Below, piece after piece: positions 41,723-52,178 of a stretch of DNA of 63,393 bases. How positions within the stretch are numbered: the first letter of the stretch is position 1; the number at the start of each line of letters is the position of its first letter. Position numbers and translations under genes: made by a program. Source of the DNA: Deltaproteobacteria bacterium UBA5799. Lineage in GTDB: Bacteria; Desulfobacterota; GWC2-55-46. The notes beneath the pieces were generated by a model, which saw only the letters and a list, made by a program, of their open reading frames with translations, was not told the origin of the DNA and searched no databases. Location: assembly GCA_002418185.1 (NCBI GenBank), contig DIDN01000022.1, positions 1 through 63,393 of the forward strand, given 5' to 3'.

Positions 41723-42901
41723 TTACATGGCAACATCGATGTCGAGGACGCCTGCAAGCCCTTCGCCGACCGCCTTTGCGCTCTGGGGCGCGTGCGCGAT
41801 CCCGGCGAAGTCGATCTCGCCCTTCATTGCCATGTGCCTGGAAAAGTAATTGATGCCGCGGACTACGACCCAGGGATACGCGAGGCCGAATGAGAGAAAG
41901 AGCAGAAGCATATTCCCGGCCAAAAAGGAAAAGAGCTGCCTGCCGGTCGCGTCGAAGCTGAAGCGAAGGCTGCCGAAATTCGTGTGCTGCCAGTCATAGC
42001 GGGCGACCTTGGCCGAGTACCATAGCCAGCAGAGGCCGAGGGTCGGTATGGTAAGGAGCCAGGCTTTGAGGAAGTCCTTTCTTATGTCACCGGCTTTGCC
42101 GTCATAGCTGAAGGAGCCGGTCCCGAAGTTGCTGTTTCCGCGCCAGAACCTCTCTTTCTCCGCATGGAAATACGGCCCGTAAAGGCCGAGCGTGACGAGC
42201 GAAAGGAGCGTGCCTTTGATATGTATCTTCATGAACTCCTTCGCGGTGCCGGAGAATGAAAAACTCGCGCCGTGCCAGTGGGTGCGGCTGAGCTTATACC
42301 TCCAGGCCCCGACCAAAACGGCCGGGAGCAACGCGAACATTATCGGGATTATGAGCAGTCCGAAGGCCGGGTGCACGAATGACGCGAGCGCGTTGGGTAC
42401 GCTCAAGACCACGGCGATTATAAGCATCGCCTTGAGCCAGCCTAAGAAAAGCTCCTTCCCGGTGCCGGAGAAGCTAAGCCTCTCGCCGAAGATTTCGGTT
42501 GAGCCGTACAGGTATTTTCTGATCTTTACCTTGCCCCAGAAGTGGTAGACGCCCAGGGTAAGGACAGAAAGGAGATTACTTACGACATAAAGCCGGAGCA
42601 GGGTAAGGCTTTTTCCGTGGAAGGAGACCTTCTGCGCAGGTGCCGGCTGCCTGGGTTTCGCGCCGGGGAGCGGAATTACCTTTGCACCCGGGGCCTGTAC
42701 GGCCGTTCCCTTCCCTGCCGCGTTCTCTTTCATTGCATTGGCTTCGAGAGGGACCGTGCGCTCCTCCTTCTTTTCCGGTTCGGGCTTGGAGATGTGGAAC
42801 TTGTGGCTGCATTTCGGGCAGGTCGCAGTGGTCGTCTGGAATTTCAGCGTCTGAGGGTCGATGTCCTTTTCAAATCGGCACTCCGGGCATGATATGCGCA
42901 A
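41723..42901 (-). CDS. Zinc-ribbon DUF898 (YjgN-like) inner-membrane protein
   Basis: 392 aa. The N-terminus is an MJ0042-type zinc ribbon (CPECRFEKDID...CPKCSHKFHI). A variable linker (about 40-95) follows. From about 95 on, repeated YjgN/DUF898 units have many membrane helices, with motifs like LTLGVYHFWGKVKIRKYLYG and LRFSFDATGRQLFSFL. No function is established for DUF898. A 10-bp perfect inverted repeat sits 16 nt upstream of the start codon. It is followed by the M48 protease gene, suggesting a shared envelope role. Confidence 0.88.
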   Translation of the reverse strand: MRISCPECRFEKDIDPQTLKFQTTTATCPKCSHKFHISKPEPEKKEERTVPLEANAMKENAAGKGTAVQAPGAKVIPLPGAKPRQPAPAQKVSFHGKSLTLLRLYVVSNLLSVLTLGVYHFWGKVKIRKYLYGSTEIFGERLSFSGTGKELFLGWLKAMLIIAVVLSVPNALASFVHPAFGLLIIPIMFALLPAVLVGAWRYKLSRTHWHGASFSFSGTAKEFMKIHIKGTLLSLVTLGLYGPYFHAEKERFWRGNSNFGTGSFSYDGKAGDIRKDFLKAWLLTIPTLGLCWLWYSAKVARYDWQHTNFGSLRFSFDATGRQLFSFLAGNMLLLFLSFGLAYPWVVVRGINYFSRHMAMKGEIDFAGIAHAPQSAKAVGEGLAGVLDIDVAM

Positions 42902-42916
42902 GGCAGGCCTCCTTTG

Positions 42917-42941
42917 ATGAAATAGTCTTCAACTATTTCAT
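42917..42941. promoter_or_regulatory. 10-bp inverted repeat upstream of the DUF898 gene
   Basis: ATGAAATAGT (42917-42926) and ACTATTTCAT (42932-42941), perfect arms around a 5-base centre, 16 nt before the start codon. It is AT-rich and close to the ribosome-binding site, so it fits either an operator or an RNA hairpin controlling translation. Confidence 0.55.
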
Positions 42942-43204
42942 ATCGCCTGCCGGTAAATAAACTTTATTTATTTTTAAACGGGGAGTGTTTTGTTTAAGGA
43001 ACGGAAAACTTGTAAAAAGGACTTTAAGGGCTATCGGTGGGTTTTGACAGAATAGGGTGGGTAGATACAGAGCAGTGGATGAGAGAGGAGGCGCGATGAG
43101 GAAACGGAAATGGTGGGCGGAGGCCACCCTACGAGGCTTCAATCCTCAACTGGCTTCATTTTAGGCTTGACCGGCAAAACGGTATCTACCCGGCTGAGAT
43201 ATTT

Positions 43205-43240
43205 AAAAGCAAAAACCCCTCCCAAACTGCAGGAGGGGTT
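43205..43240 (-). terminator. Intrinsic terminator of the AT-rich cassette
   Basis: On the minus strand AACCCCTCC (43240-43232) and GGAGGGGTT (43222-43214) form a 9-bp stem with a 9-base loop, followed by T-rich sequence (TTTGCTTTT). It lies 47 nt after the stop of the 43287-43730 gene. Confidence 0.75.
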
Positions 43241-43286
43241 AGCAGGAGGGGTTAGAAGGAGACGAGCCACCTCTTTGGAATTTTTA

Positions 43287-43730
43287 TTAAGCGGCTAAGA
43301 GTTCTCCGTATTCTATCCTCACATTCTCTCGCTTCGCAAGCTCAATAGCTCGGAAATACATTTCCTTCCTACGCTCGTATTCTACAGAATTCATTATTTC
43401 TGTCGCGAGCCCGCTAGTCATTACAAGCTCAATTGCAGCTATTAAGGAAAAAAATTCTTTCTCTCCTAATTCAACCGCAAGAATTGATTTAAGACGCTCG
43501 AAAAAAAACTTAAATCCTTTAAGTTTAATTCCTACCAACTTTTTTTCATAAGGATGCCAAAGAACCGTCAAAAATTTATCTACCCGATCAGCCCTGTACG
43601 AGCAGTCTTCATTAAGATAGGTTAAGACATCCATTTCAGGAAAATAACGGGCTGCAGGCGTAAAATTTATTTCACTCCTGACTTCTTTTATTCCTGAAGA
43701 ACTTATCAAATCTTCAAAAAATGTGCCCAT
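43287..43730 (-). CDS. Hypothetical protein of an AT-rich two-gene cassette
   Basis: 147 aa from ATG 43730, chosen because GGAGGTGGAG lies just upstream; two earlier in-frame ATGs exist (43751, 43745). Mixed alpha/beta composition, no signal peptide, no recognised motif. Segments such as DRVDKFLTVLWHPYEKKLVGIKLKGFKFFFERLK suggest a small soluble protein. Its base composition is far more AT-rich than the neighbours. The preceding gene ends 14 nt upstream. A terminator follows. Confidence 0.7.
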   Translation of the reverse strand: MGTFFEDLISSSGIKEVRSEINFTPAARYFPEMDVLTYLNEDCSYRADRVDKFLTVLWHPYEKKLVGIKLKGFKFFFERLKSILAVELGEKEFFSLIAAIELVMTSGLATEIMNSVEYERRKEMYFRAIELAKRENVRIEYGELLAA

Positions 43731-43744
43731 TTTCTCCACCTCCA

Positions 43745-44329
43745 TTACCATATTCGCTCATCATAGCGCACATCATAAAACGCCGGTAAAGTATTACATC
43801 TTTTATCAGCTAAAACCCATTCCCAATCTAAAATGATCCCAGAGGTTTTATCCTCTTTAAAAGAAACATAAGTTGCAAAAACAGAATCTATAGGCTGCGA
43901 TAGCCGAGTAGGTCCTACGACACTATATCGGTCTTTTTCCGGATAAATGTAGGTATGTTTAGGATTTGTAATATAGATATAAATTTCACCATCGTGACCA
44001 GTATCCTTAAAAGGTCTTTTAAGACCTTTGAATAGAGCAAAGGAATCAAGCAATCCATTTGTCCCTTGCATATCACATGTGGGATTAGCTTCTTCTACAT
44101 TGCCATGAACTAGCCCGCAATATTCTCCTATTTTGGCATTTAGAGAAAGGTCCATGAACTTTCTTATTATATCGGGATGAGCAGAAAGTTCAACATATTT
44201 GACCCTATCTTCTGGATGAGGAGCCAACACAACATTCGGGGTGGATCTATTGCTACGAGTAGTGGGTTGTATGATATTCATTACATTTGGACTCTTCTCA
44301 GAAGTTGTTAAACCTAGTTTTCTTAACAT
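43745..44329 (-). CDS. Hypothetical protein, first gene of the AT-rich cassette
   Basis: 194 aa. No family recognised. Contains YCGLVHGNVEEANPTCDMQGTNGLLDSF and a Tyr-rich stretch DGEIYIYITNPKHTYIYPEKDRY. No signal peptide or membrane helix. AT-rich codon use (AAA, ATT, TTA) unlike the core genes, and position 87 nt from the tRNA-Ser 3' end, point to horizontal gain. An alternative start at MNIIQP (residue 17) is possible. With the following gene it forms a tight pair of the kind seen in toxin-immunity or toxin-antitoxin cassettes, but that is only a guess. Confidence 0.68.
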   Translation of the reverse strand: MLRKLGLTTSEKSPNVMNIIQPTTRSNRSTPNVVLAPHPEDRVKYVELSAHPDIIRKFMDLSLNAKIGEYCGLVHGNVEEANPTCDMQGTNGLLDSFALFKGLKRPFKDTGHDGEIYIYITNPKHTYIYPEKDRYSVVGPTRLSQPIDSVFATYVSFKEDKTSGIILDWEWVLADKRCNTLPAFYDVRYDERIW

Positions 44330-44416
44330 GAATTTTATTTTTTGTCAAGTATTTCTTGATTATCATTGTTTCTAACAGAAATTTTCTTGCTATTTATACA
44401 TTTTCTAAATAAACTT

Positions 44417-44501
44417 TGGCGGAGGGTGAGGGACTCGAACCCCCAAGGGCGTTAGCCCGCCGGTTTTCAAGACCGGTGACTTACCATTAGCCTAACCCTC
44501 C
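44417..44501 (-). tRNA. tRNA-Ser (TGA)
   Basis: Minus-strand type II cloverleaf: acceptor GGAGGGT/ACCCTCC, anticodon stem CCGGT/ACCGG with loop CTTGAAA (anticodon TGA), long variable arm GGGC-TAAC-GCCC, T-loop GGTTCGAGTCC, discriminator G, encoded CCA. It lies just downstream of serS, the gene of its own synthetase. Confidence 0.95.
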
Positions 44502-44575
44502 GGTGTCATCTGGCGGGGATGGTGCTGGAAAGGTGTTGATGCCGGTTTGTTTTCATTTCTGAGCGCGTGAGTTTT

Positions 44576-44604
44576 GAGATTCTTCGCTGCGCTCAGAATG
44601 ACAG
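44576..44604. repeat. 29-nt dispersed repeat, copy 1
   Basis: Begins GAGATTCTTCGC, ends GCTCAGAATGACAG. It differs from the copy at 46014-46042 at one base. The two copies flank serS. A shorter inverted piece (TTTGTCATTCTGAG) occurs near position 29-42. Confidence 0.75.
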
Positions 44605-44619
44605 AAACTTTCTTATAAA

Positions 44620-45897
44620 TTAACTCTTTTTCACTATCTTTTCAAGGCCCCCCATGTAAGGCCTTAGCGCCTCTGGCACGATGACGCTTCCGTCCTCCTG
44701 CTGGTAATTTTCGAGTATCGCAACGAGGGTGCGGCCCACGGCAAGGCCGCTCCCGTTCAATGTGTGCACGAACCTGGGCTTTCCGCCTTTGGGGCGGAAG
44801 CGGATGTTCGCGCGCCTCGCCTGGAAGTCCTCGAAGTTCGAGCAGCTCGAAATCTCCCTGTATTTGCCCTGTCCCGGCAGCCACACCTCAAGGTCATAGG
44901 TCTTGGCGGACGCAAAGCCCATGTCCCCGGTGCAGAGCGCCACAACCTGATAAGCGAGGCCGAGCCTCTTAAGTACCTCTTCGGCGTTGTTGGTCAGCCT
45001 CTCAAGCTCGTCATACGAAGCGTCCGGGTGCGAGAACTTCACAAGCTCTACCTTCTCGAACTGGTGCTGGCGTATGAGCCCCTTTACGTCCTTCCCGTAA
45101 GAGCCCGCTTCGCTCCTGAAGCAGGGGGTATAGGCCGCGTAGCTTACGGGAAGCCTTTCCTCGTCGATTATCTCGTCGTAGTAGATGTTCGTAACAGGGA
45201 CCTCTGCCGTGGGTATGAGGAAGTGGTCCGAGCCCTCCACCTTGAAGAGGTCTTCCCTGAACTTCGGGAGCTGCCCTGTGCCAAGCAAGGCCGCGCTCTT
45301 CACCATGAAAGGCGGTAGCACCTCGGTATATCCGTGCTCCCTTGTATGGAGGTCGAGCATGAAATTTATGAGCGCCCGCTCAAGGAGCGCGCCCGCGCCC
45401 ACGAGAAGCGAGAACCGCGCCCCGGATATCTTCCCGGCCCGCTCGAAATCGAGTATGCCGAGCGCCTCTCCCACATCAGTATGCTCAAGGGGGGAGAATT
45501 TGAAGTCAGGCCGCTCGCCCCATTTTCTTATGACCGGGTTGTCGGTCGAGTCCTTTCCAACAGGCACGGAAGGGTGCGGCACGTTCGGCACGCCGAGAAG
45601 GAAGTTATTAAGCTCCTCATCGACACCTGTTGCCTCTGCCTCAAGGGCCTTGAGCTTAGCGCCTTCTTCCTGCATCTCGGCCACAAGATGTGACGCGTCC
45701 TTCTTCTCCCTCTTGAGCTTCCCCACCTCTTCGGAGACGGCGTTCCTCCTGGCCCGGAGGGCCTCGGCCTCGGTAAGAAGCCTCCTTCTACGTGTATCGA
45801 GATCCCTGAAGCCTGAGAGGTCTATTGCGCCCCCTCTTGTCTTGAGCCTCTTTTCGACCTCTTCGAGGTTCTCCCTCAGAAATTTTACATCGAGCAC
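44620..45897 (-). CDS. serS: Seryl-tRNA synthetase
   Basis: Class II synthetase that charges tRNA-Ser. It is 425 aa, normal length. An N-terminal coiled-coil arm (about 1-110) reads the long variable arm of the tRNA. Class II motif 2 is seen as FRSEAGSYGKDVKGLIRQHQFEKVEL and motif 3 near GSGLAVGRTLVAILENYQ. The start MLDVKFLRENLEEVEKRL is typical. A tRNA-Ser gene lies downstream, and 29-nt repeats stand on both sides. Confidence 0.97.
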   Translation of the reverse strand: MLDVKFLRENLEEVEKRLKTRGGAIDLSGFRDLDTRRRRLLTEAEALRARRNAVSEEVGKLKREKKDASHLVAEMQEEGAKLKALEAEATGVDEELNNFLLGVPNVPHPSVPVGKDSTDNPVIRKWGERPDFKFSPLEHTDVGEALGILDFERAGKISGARFSLLVGAGALLERALINFMLDLHTREHGYTEVLPPFMVKSAALLGTGQLPKFREDLFKVEGSDHFLIPTAEVPVTNIYYDEIIDEERLPVSYAAYTPCFRSEAGSYGKDVKGLIRQHQFEKVELVKFSHPDASYDELERLTNNAEEVLKRLGLAYQVVALCTGDMGFASAKTYDLEVWLPGQGKYREISSCSNFEDFQARRANIRFRPKGGKPRFVHTLNGSGLAVGRTLVAILENYQQEDGSVIVPEALRPYMGGLEKIVKKS

Positions 45898-46013
45898 TTT
45901 CTCATACCTCGAAATCTGAATCCGCGCTTTTGGCGCGGTTTAATTATTTTTGAATATACCCCGTTTGTTGCCAGGAGGCTCGTTATTGATTCTACCGAGC
46001 TGGTCTATAAGCC

Positions 46014-46042
46014 GAGATTCTTCGCTTCGCTCAGAATGACAG
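46014..46042. repeat. 29-nt dispersed repeat, copy 2
   Basis: Same element as 44576-44604 with T for G at one position (GAGATTCTTCGCTTCGCTCA...). It is in the same orientation, upstream of serS. Confidence 0.75.
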
Positions 46043-46107
46043 CAAAAATCTTCAGACAGAAGCTTCCGGAAAAAGCTCCTCACCTCGACAGACGCGGGGA
46101 TTATAAG

Positions 46108-46740
46108 CTAATCCCCCTCCTTTTTCCACCGTTTGAAGAGGTTATTCTCGACTCCGAGGACGTCCAGCACCTTTCCCGCTACGAAATCGACCATCTCTTC
46201 GACGCTGGAAGGCTTGTGGTAGAACGCGGGCATTGCCGGGAGGATAACTGCCCCGGCCTTTGAGAGCCTGAGCATGTTCTGCAGATGTATCGTGCTCAAG
46301 GGGGTTTCCCTCGGCACGAGCACCAGCGGCCGCCGCTCCTTCAACATGCAGTCGGCGGCCCGCTCGATGAGGTTGCCGGAGACCCCGGACGCTATCCTTG
46401 CGAGGGTGCCCATTGAGCACGGGCAGACTATCATGGCCTTTACGAGGGATGAGCCGCTCGCGGCAGAGGCGGCCAGGTCGTTATGCGGGATGAGCCTCAA
46501 GCGCCCCTTGGCCGGGCACCCTTTTTTTTCGAGGAAATGGATAAGGCGCGAAGCCGCGTCCGCCTCAGTGCACTCTATCCCCAGCTCCTCTTTCAGAATT
46601 ATATAACCCGAAGGGGAGATGACGAGCTCCACGTCGTCTCCCCTTGAAAGAAGCTCATTCGCTATCTTGAGTCCGTAAGCGGCGCCGCTTGCCCCGGTAA
46701 GGGCCAGAAGATATCCAGCCACTCTGCTTATTCCCTTCAT
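46108..46740 (-). CDS. ubiX: Flavin prenyltransferase UbiX
   Basis: Makes prenylated FMN, the cofactor of UbiD-type decarboxylases. It is 210 aa, normal length. The N-terminal FMN site is ALTGASGAAYGLKIANEL. The conserved CPCSMGTLARIASG and VLVPRETPLSTIHLQNMLRLS blocks are present. No ubiD is adjacent; the cofactor may serve menaquinone or aromatic-acid decarboxylases elsewhere. The region upstream (46741-46901) is rich in CCTCCC/GGGAGG runs without a gene. Confidence 0.95.
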   Translation of the reverse strand: MKGISRVAGYLLALTGASGAAYGLKIANELLSRGDDVELVISPSGYIILKEELGIECTEADAASRLIHFLEKKGCPAKGRLRLIPHNDLAASAASGSSLVKAMIVCPCSMGTLARIASGVSGNLIERAADCMLKERRPLVLVPRETPLSTIHLQNMLRLSKAGAVILPAMPAFYHKPSSVEEMVDFVAGKVLDVLGVENNLFKRWKKEGD

Positions 46741-46901
46741 CGCCGCCGTTTAAGTCCAGGATGTTGAACGCCTGCAGCGGCTTTCTTCTCCCTTTCAGGG
46801 GAAGGCCGGGAGGGGGCGGGATATCTTACCCTCCCCTCTGTCCCTCCCGCCTGATATGGGAGGGGCCGTCTGAAAGATACCCGGCTGCTTGCGTGAGGTG
46901 T

Positions 46902-48401
46902 TTATTTCCGGGGCTTCACGATAACGTAAATCGTATTGCCGCCCCTCTCGACAAGGAAGAGTACGATATCGTTCTTTTCCGCCTCGTTGAGAGCCCTGCT
47001 GTAATCGGCCATGCCCCTTATGGGCTTCCTGTCAATTTCCTTTACGAGGTCTCCCCTCTTCAGACCCGCTTCGGAAGCGGCGCTGTCGGGCTTTACGGAG
47101 CTTATTATGACCCCGTCCGTCTCCTTTTTGCCGAGCCGCTTGGCTATCTCCGGGGTTATGGGCTGCGCCGAGATTCCGAGCCTCTTGTCCGGAGAGCCGT
47201 TATCCTGGTTTGCCGCAGGCTCGTCAATGTCCTCATCGACCTTGGTCCCCACCTTCACGAAGAATACCCGCTCCTTGCCGTCCCGGAGGACCTTCACTTC
47301 CGCGTTCTTGCCCGGGGGAGTGGTGGCGACCACCCTCGGCAGGTCGCTCAGCTCGTTCACCTGCCTGCCGTCGAAGGATATGATGATGTCCCCGGCCTTC
47401 AGGCCCGCCTGGTCCGCCGGCTCGTTGGGGTTGACCGAAGAGATAAGCACCCCCCTCGCCTCCTTGACCCCGAACGACTTTGCGAGCTCGGGAGTGAGAT
47501 CCTGTATGCTCACGCCTATCCAGCCCCTGGTCACCCTGCCCGTTTCCTTGAGCTGCAGGAGCACCTCCTTCACCATGTTAATGGGTGTAGCGAAGCCGAT
47601 GCCCTGGCCGCCGGCCACGATAGCCGTGTTTATGCCAACGACCTCGCCATTCGTGTTGAAAAGAGGGCCGCCGGAGTTACCGGGGTTGATGGACGCGTCA
47701 GTCTGGAGGAAGTTGTCGTACGGGCCGGCTCCGATTACCCTCCCCTTCTGGCTCACTATTCCGGCGGTGACAGTGCCGCCGAGGCCGAAGGGGTTCCCTA
47801 TGGCGAGCACCCACTCCCCTATCTGGAGCTCGTCCGAGTCGCCAAGTACGGCAATCGGGAGCTTCTCCTCGGGTTTTATCCTTATGAGGGCGATGTCGAG
47901 CTTCTGGTCCTGGCCCACCACAGTCGCCTTGTATTCCTTCTTGTCCTCGGAGAGAGTGACGATTATCTCGGTGGCATTCTCGATAACGTGGAAGTTGGTG
48001 AGTATGTATCCTTCGGAGTTGAGTATGAAGCCCGAGCCCAGGCTCTGGCGCTTCATCTCCCCTCCGGGCGGCTCCTCGAAGAACCTCCTGAAGTCGTCTC
48101 CGAAGAACTCCTCGAAGGGGCCACCCCTGAACTCGGGGAACGGCATGGTGGGCCTCTCCTTCATCACCTGGGTGGTCGATATGTTCACGACCATCGGGGA
48201 GAGCTTCTTTGCGAGCTCCACGAAGTTATTGGGCACGGCCCCTGTCACCAGCGGGCTCGAGTCCGCGTCCTGCCAGAAGTTCTGGGCCGTGGTGGTGTCG
48301 GTCATATCGAAACGGGCCGTGATCATCACGCCCGCGATTACCGAGATAAAGGCGACAAGCACGATTGTCTTCAGCCCGAAACCTTTTTTCTTTTCGTCCA
48401 T
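46902..48401 (-). CDS. degP: Do-family periplasmic serine protease (DegP/HtrA type)
   Basis: 499 aa. An N-terminal membrane anchor or signal (about 8-28) is followed by the trypsin-like domain with His in ILTNFHVIENA, Asp in LDIALIRI and Ser in the GNSGGP motif, then two PDZ domains (about 285-375 and 400-490). It degrades misfolded envelope proteins. It follows a DUF1844 gene and an Hsp20 gene on the same strand, with clpB further upstream, forming a stress-protein cluster. Confidence 0.95.
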   Translation of the reverse strand: MDEKKKGFGLKTIVLVAFISVIAGVMITARFDMTDTTTAQNFWQDADSSPLVTGAVPNNFVELAKKLSPMVVNISTTQVMKERPTMPFPEFRGGPFEEFFGDDFRRFFEEPPGGEMKRQSLGSGFILNSEGYILTNFHVIENATEIIVTLSEDKKEYKATVVGQDQKLDIALIRIKPEEKLPIAVLGDSDELQIGEWVLAIGNPFGLGGTVTAGIVSQKGRVIGAGPYDNFLQTDASINPGNSGGPLFNTNGEVVGINTAIVAGGQGIGFATPINMVKEVLLQLKETGRVTRGWIGVSIQDLTPELAKSFGVKEARGVLISSVNPNEPADQAGLKAGDIIISFDGRQVNELSDLPRVVATTPPGKNAEVKVLRDGKERVFFVKVGTKVDEDIDEPAANQDNGSPDKRLGISAQPITPEIAKRLGKKETDGVIISSVKPDSAASEAGLKRGDLVKEIDRKPIRGMADYSRALNEAEKNDIVLFLVERGGNTIYVIVKPRK

Positions 48402-48463
48402 TGGTGCTCCTAATTTGGAAATCCTGGGGTCTTTCGAAGCGCCGGTCAGGTGCGACCCGGGGT

Positions 48464-48781
48464 CTATGAGGCCAGTTTCACATACCAGAGGCGGAGTTCA
48501 TGGAGGACCTCGTCCATGAGCTTCGCTTCCTCTTCCGTGAGGTTTCCGTTCGTCTTTTCCCTCAATAGAGCGATAAGCTCTATCGTCTGCTTCGCCACCT
48601 CGGGCTCCTTTTCGGTCTTTTTGGTGACCGGGTTCTCGACAAGCCCGAGGTTCATGAGGGCCGAAGTAGAGAGCGAGAGTATGAACGCGGAGAAGTCCAG
48701 CGCCGGGAGCTGGGCGTTCTTTTTCCCGCCCTCTTCTCCTTCTTTATTGATTTCCACGTTCTTTTCGCCGTTCTCTTCCAC
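48464..48781 (-). CDS. DUF1844 domain protein
   Basis: 105 aa. A charged N-terminus (MEENGEKNVEINKEGEEGGKKN) precedes the DUF1844 core: LDFSAFILSLSTSALMNLGL...AKQTIELIALLREKTNGNL...LHELRLWYVKL. It is a small helical protein of unknown role found widely in delta-type bacteria and acidobacteria. It lies between hsp20 and the Do protease gene, with gaps of 23 and 62 nt. Confidence 0.9.
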   Translation of the reverse strand: MEENGEKNVEINKEGEEGGKKNAQLPALDFSAFILSLSTSALMNLGLVENPVTKKTEKEPEVAKQTIELIALLREKTNGNLTEEEAKLMDEVLHELRLWYVKLAS

Positions 48782-48804
48782 TTGGCACCGCCGCCCTTTC
48801 TTTT

Positions 48805-49242
48805 CTACTGCACCTTTATCCTGATGCTCCCGGGCCCGATGTCCTTCGGCTTGGGGACGGTGATTCTCAATACGCCGTCCTGAAAATTCGCTTTTATGTC
48901 GCTACTTTCCACTGTGTAAGGCAGGCTGAAGGCCCTCTGGAAACTGCCGTAGAACCTCTCCATCCTGAAGTAGTTCTCCTCCTTGAGGTCCTTCTCGAAC
49001 TTCCTTTCCCCCTTGATGGTGAGCGTATTTTCGCTCGCCTCGACGCTCACGTTGCCGGGCTCGACCCCCGGGAGCTCGGCCTTTAACACCAGGAAGTCCT
49101 CTGTCTCGTATATGTCGACCGGGGGGTACCAGTGATTTCCCCCTGAAGTCTTGTATTTAAGGAGCGTCTCGTCGAATATGCGGCTCATCCTCTCCTGGAG
49201 GAAGAGGAGGTCCTTGAAGGGGTCTTTCTTTTTAAGGGCCAC
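48805..49242 (-). CDS. Small heat-shock protein, Hsp20/alpha-crystallin
   Basis: 145-aa holdase chaperone that keeps unfolding proteins soluble for ClpB and DnaK. The alpha-crystallin domain spans about 38-140: VDIYETEDFLVLKAELPGVEPGNVSVEASENTLTIKGERKF, with the closing GVLRITVPK motif. A weak TTGACA-type promoter lies 60-90 nt upstream. It heads the run hsp20, DUF1844, degP. Confidence 0.95.
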   Translation of the reverse strand: MALKKKDPFKDLLFLQERMSRIFDETLLKYKTSGGNHWYPPVDIYETEDFLVLKAELPGVEPGNVSVEASENTLTIKGERKFEKDLKEENYFRMERFYGSFQRAFSLPYTVESSDIKANFQDGVLRITVPKPKDIGPGSIRIKVQ

Positions 49243-49301
49243 GGAAGCACACCTCGGTTCAGAGCCCGGAGCTGACCGGCGAGAAAAAACTCATAAATCC
49301 T

Positions 49302-49330
49302 AATTTATTTTATAATCAAGCATTTGTCAA
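49302..49330 (-). promoter_or_regulatory. Probable promoter of the hsp20 unit
   Basis: Minus-strand TTGACA (49330-49325), a 17-base spacer and TAAATT (49307-49302); the -10 matches four of six. The surroundings are AT-rich. No CIRCE or sigma-32 motif is visible. Confidence 0.4.
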
Positions 49331-49356
49331 GGAAACAGACGGGCTGAAGGCCGCTC

Positions 49357-51999
<2,643 letters not shown>

Positions 52000-52064
52000 G
52001 TCCTCCGCTCCTTTTCCCCTTCCTCCCGGAAAGGCGTATGTATGGCCGCCCTCCGGCCAATTCC

Positions 52065-52098
52065 ATTATAATGTAGGCGCGCCCCGTCGTTTTGTCAA
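52065..52098 (-). promoter_or_regulatory. clpB: Probable clpB promoter
   Basis: Minus-strand TTGACA (52098-52093), a 17-base spacer and TACATT (52075-52070). A perfect TATAAT overlaps it at 52070-52065 but is 22 bases from the -35. Either could serve as the -10. The leader is about 60-65 nt. Confidence 0.45.
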
Positions 52099-52178
52099 GA
52101 AAGAGGCGGGTTTACATGGCCCGTTTCCGGCTCGGAGGGATATTGCCTTTTACGACGCGATGCCTTATCATCCCACAC

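Noticed and set aside
43110..43135. GGCGGAGG piece as a copy of the tRNA-Ser 3' end (attachment site)
   Set aside because: Only eight bases match; too short to support an att repeat.
46761..48519. Two 500-codon plus-strand frames opposite the Do protease
   Set aside because: Both are antisense shadows of degP; no motifs.
52070..52098. Sigma-32 heat-shock promoter for clpB
   Set aside because: The TTGACA box is present, but the CCCCAT-type -10 is not; a sigma-70-like reading fits better.
52116..52178. Longer glnE start at 52116
   Set aside because: It has a fair ribosome-binding site, but the added residues use codons rare in this genome and resemble no GlnE N-terminus; kept as an alternative only.
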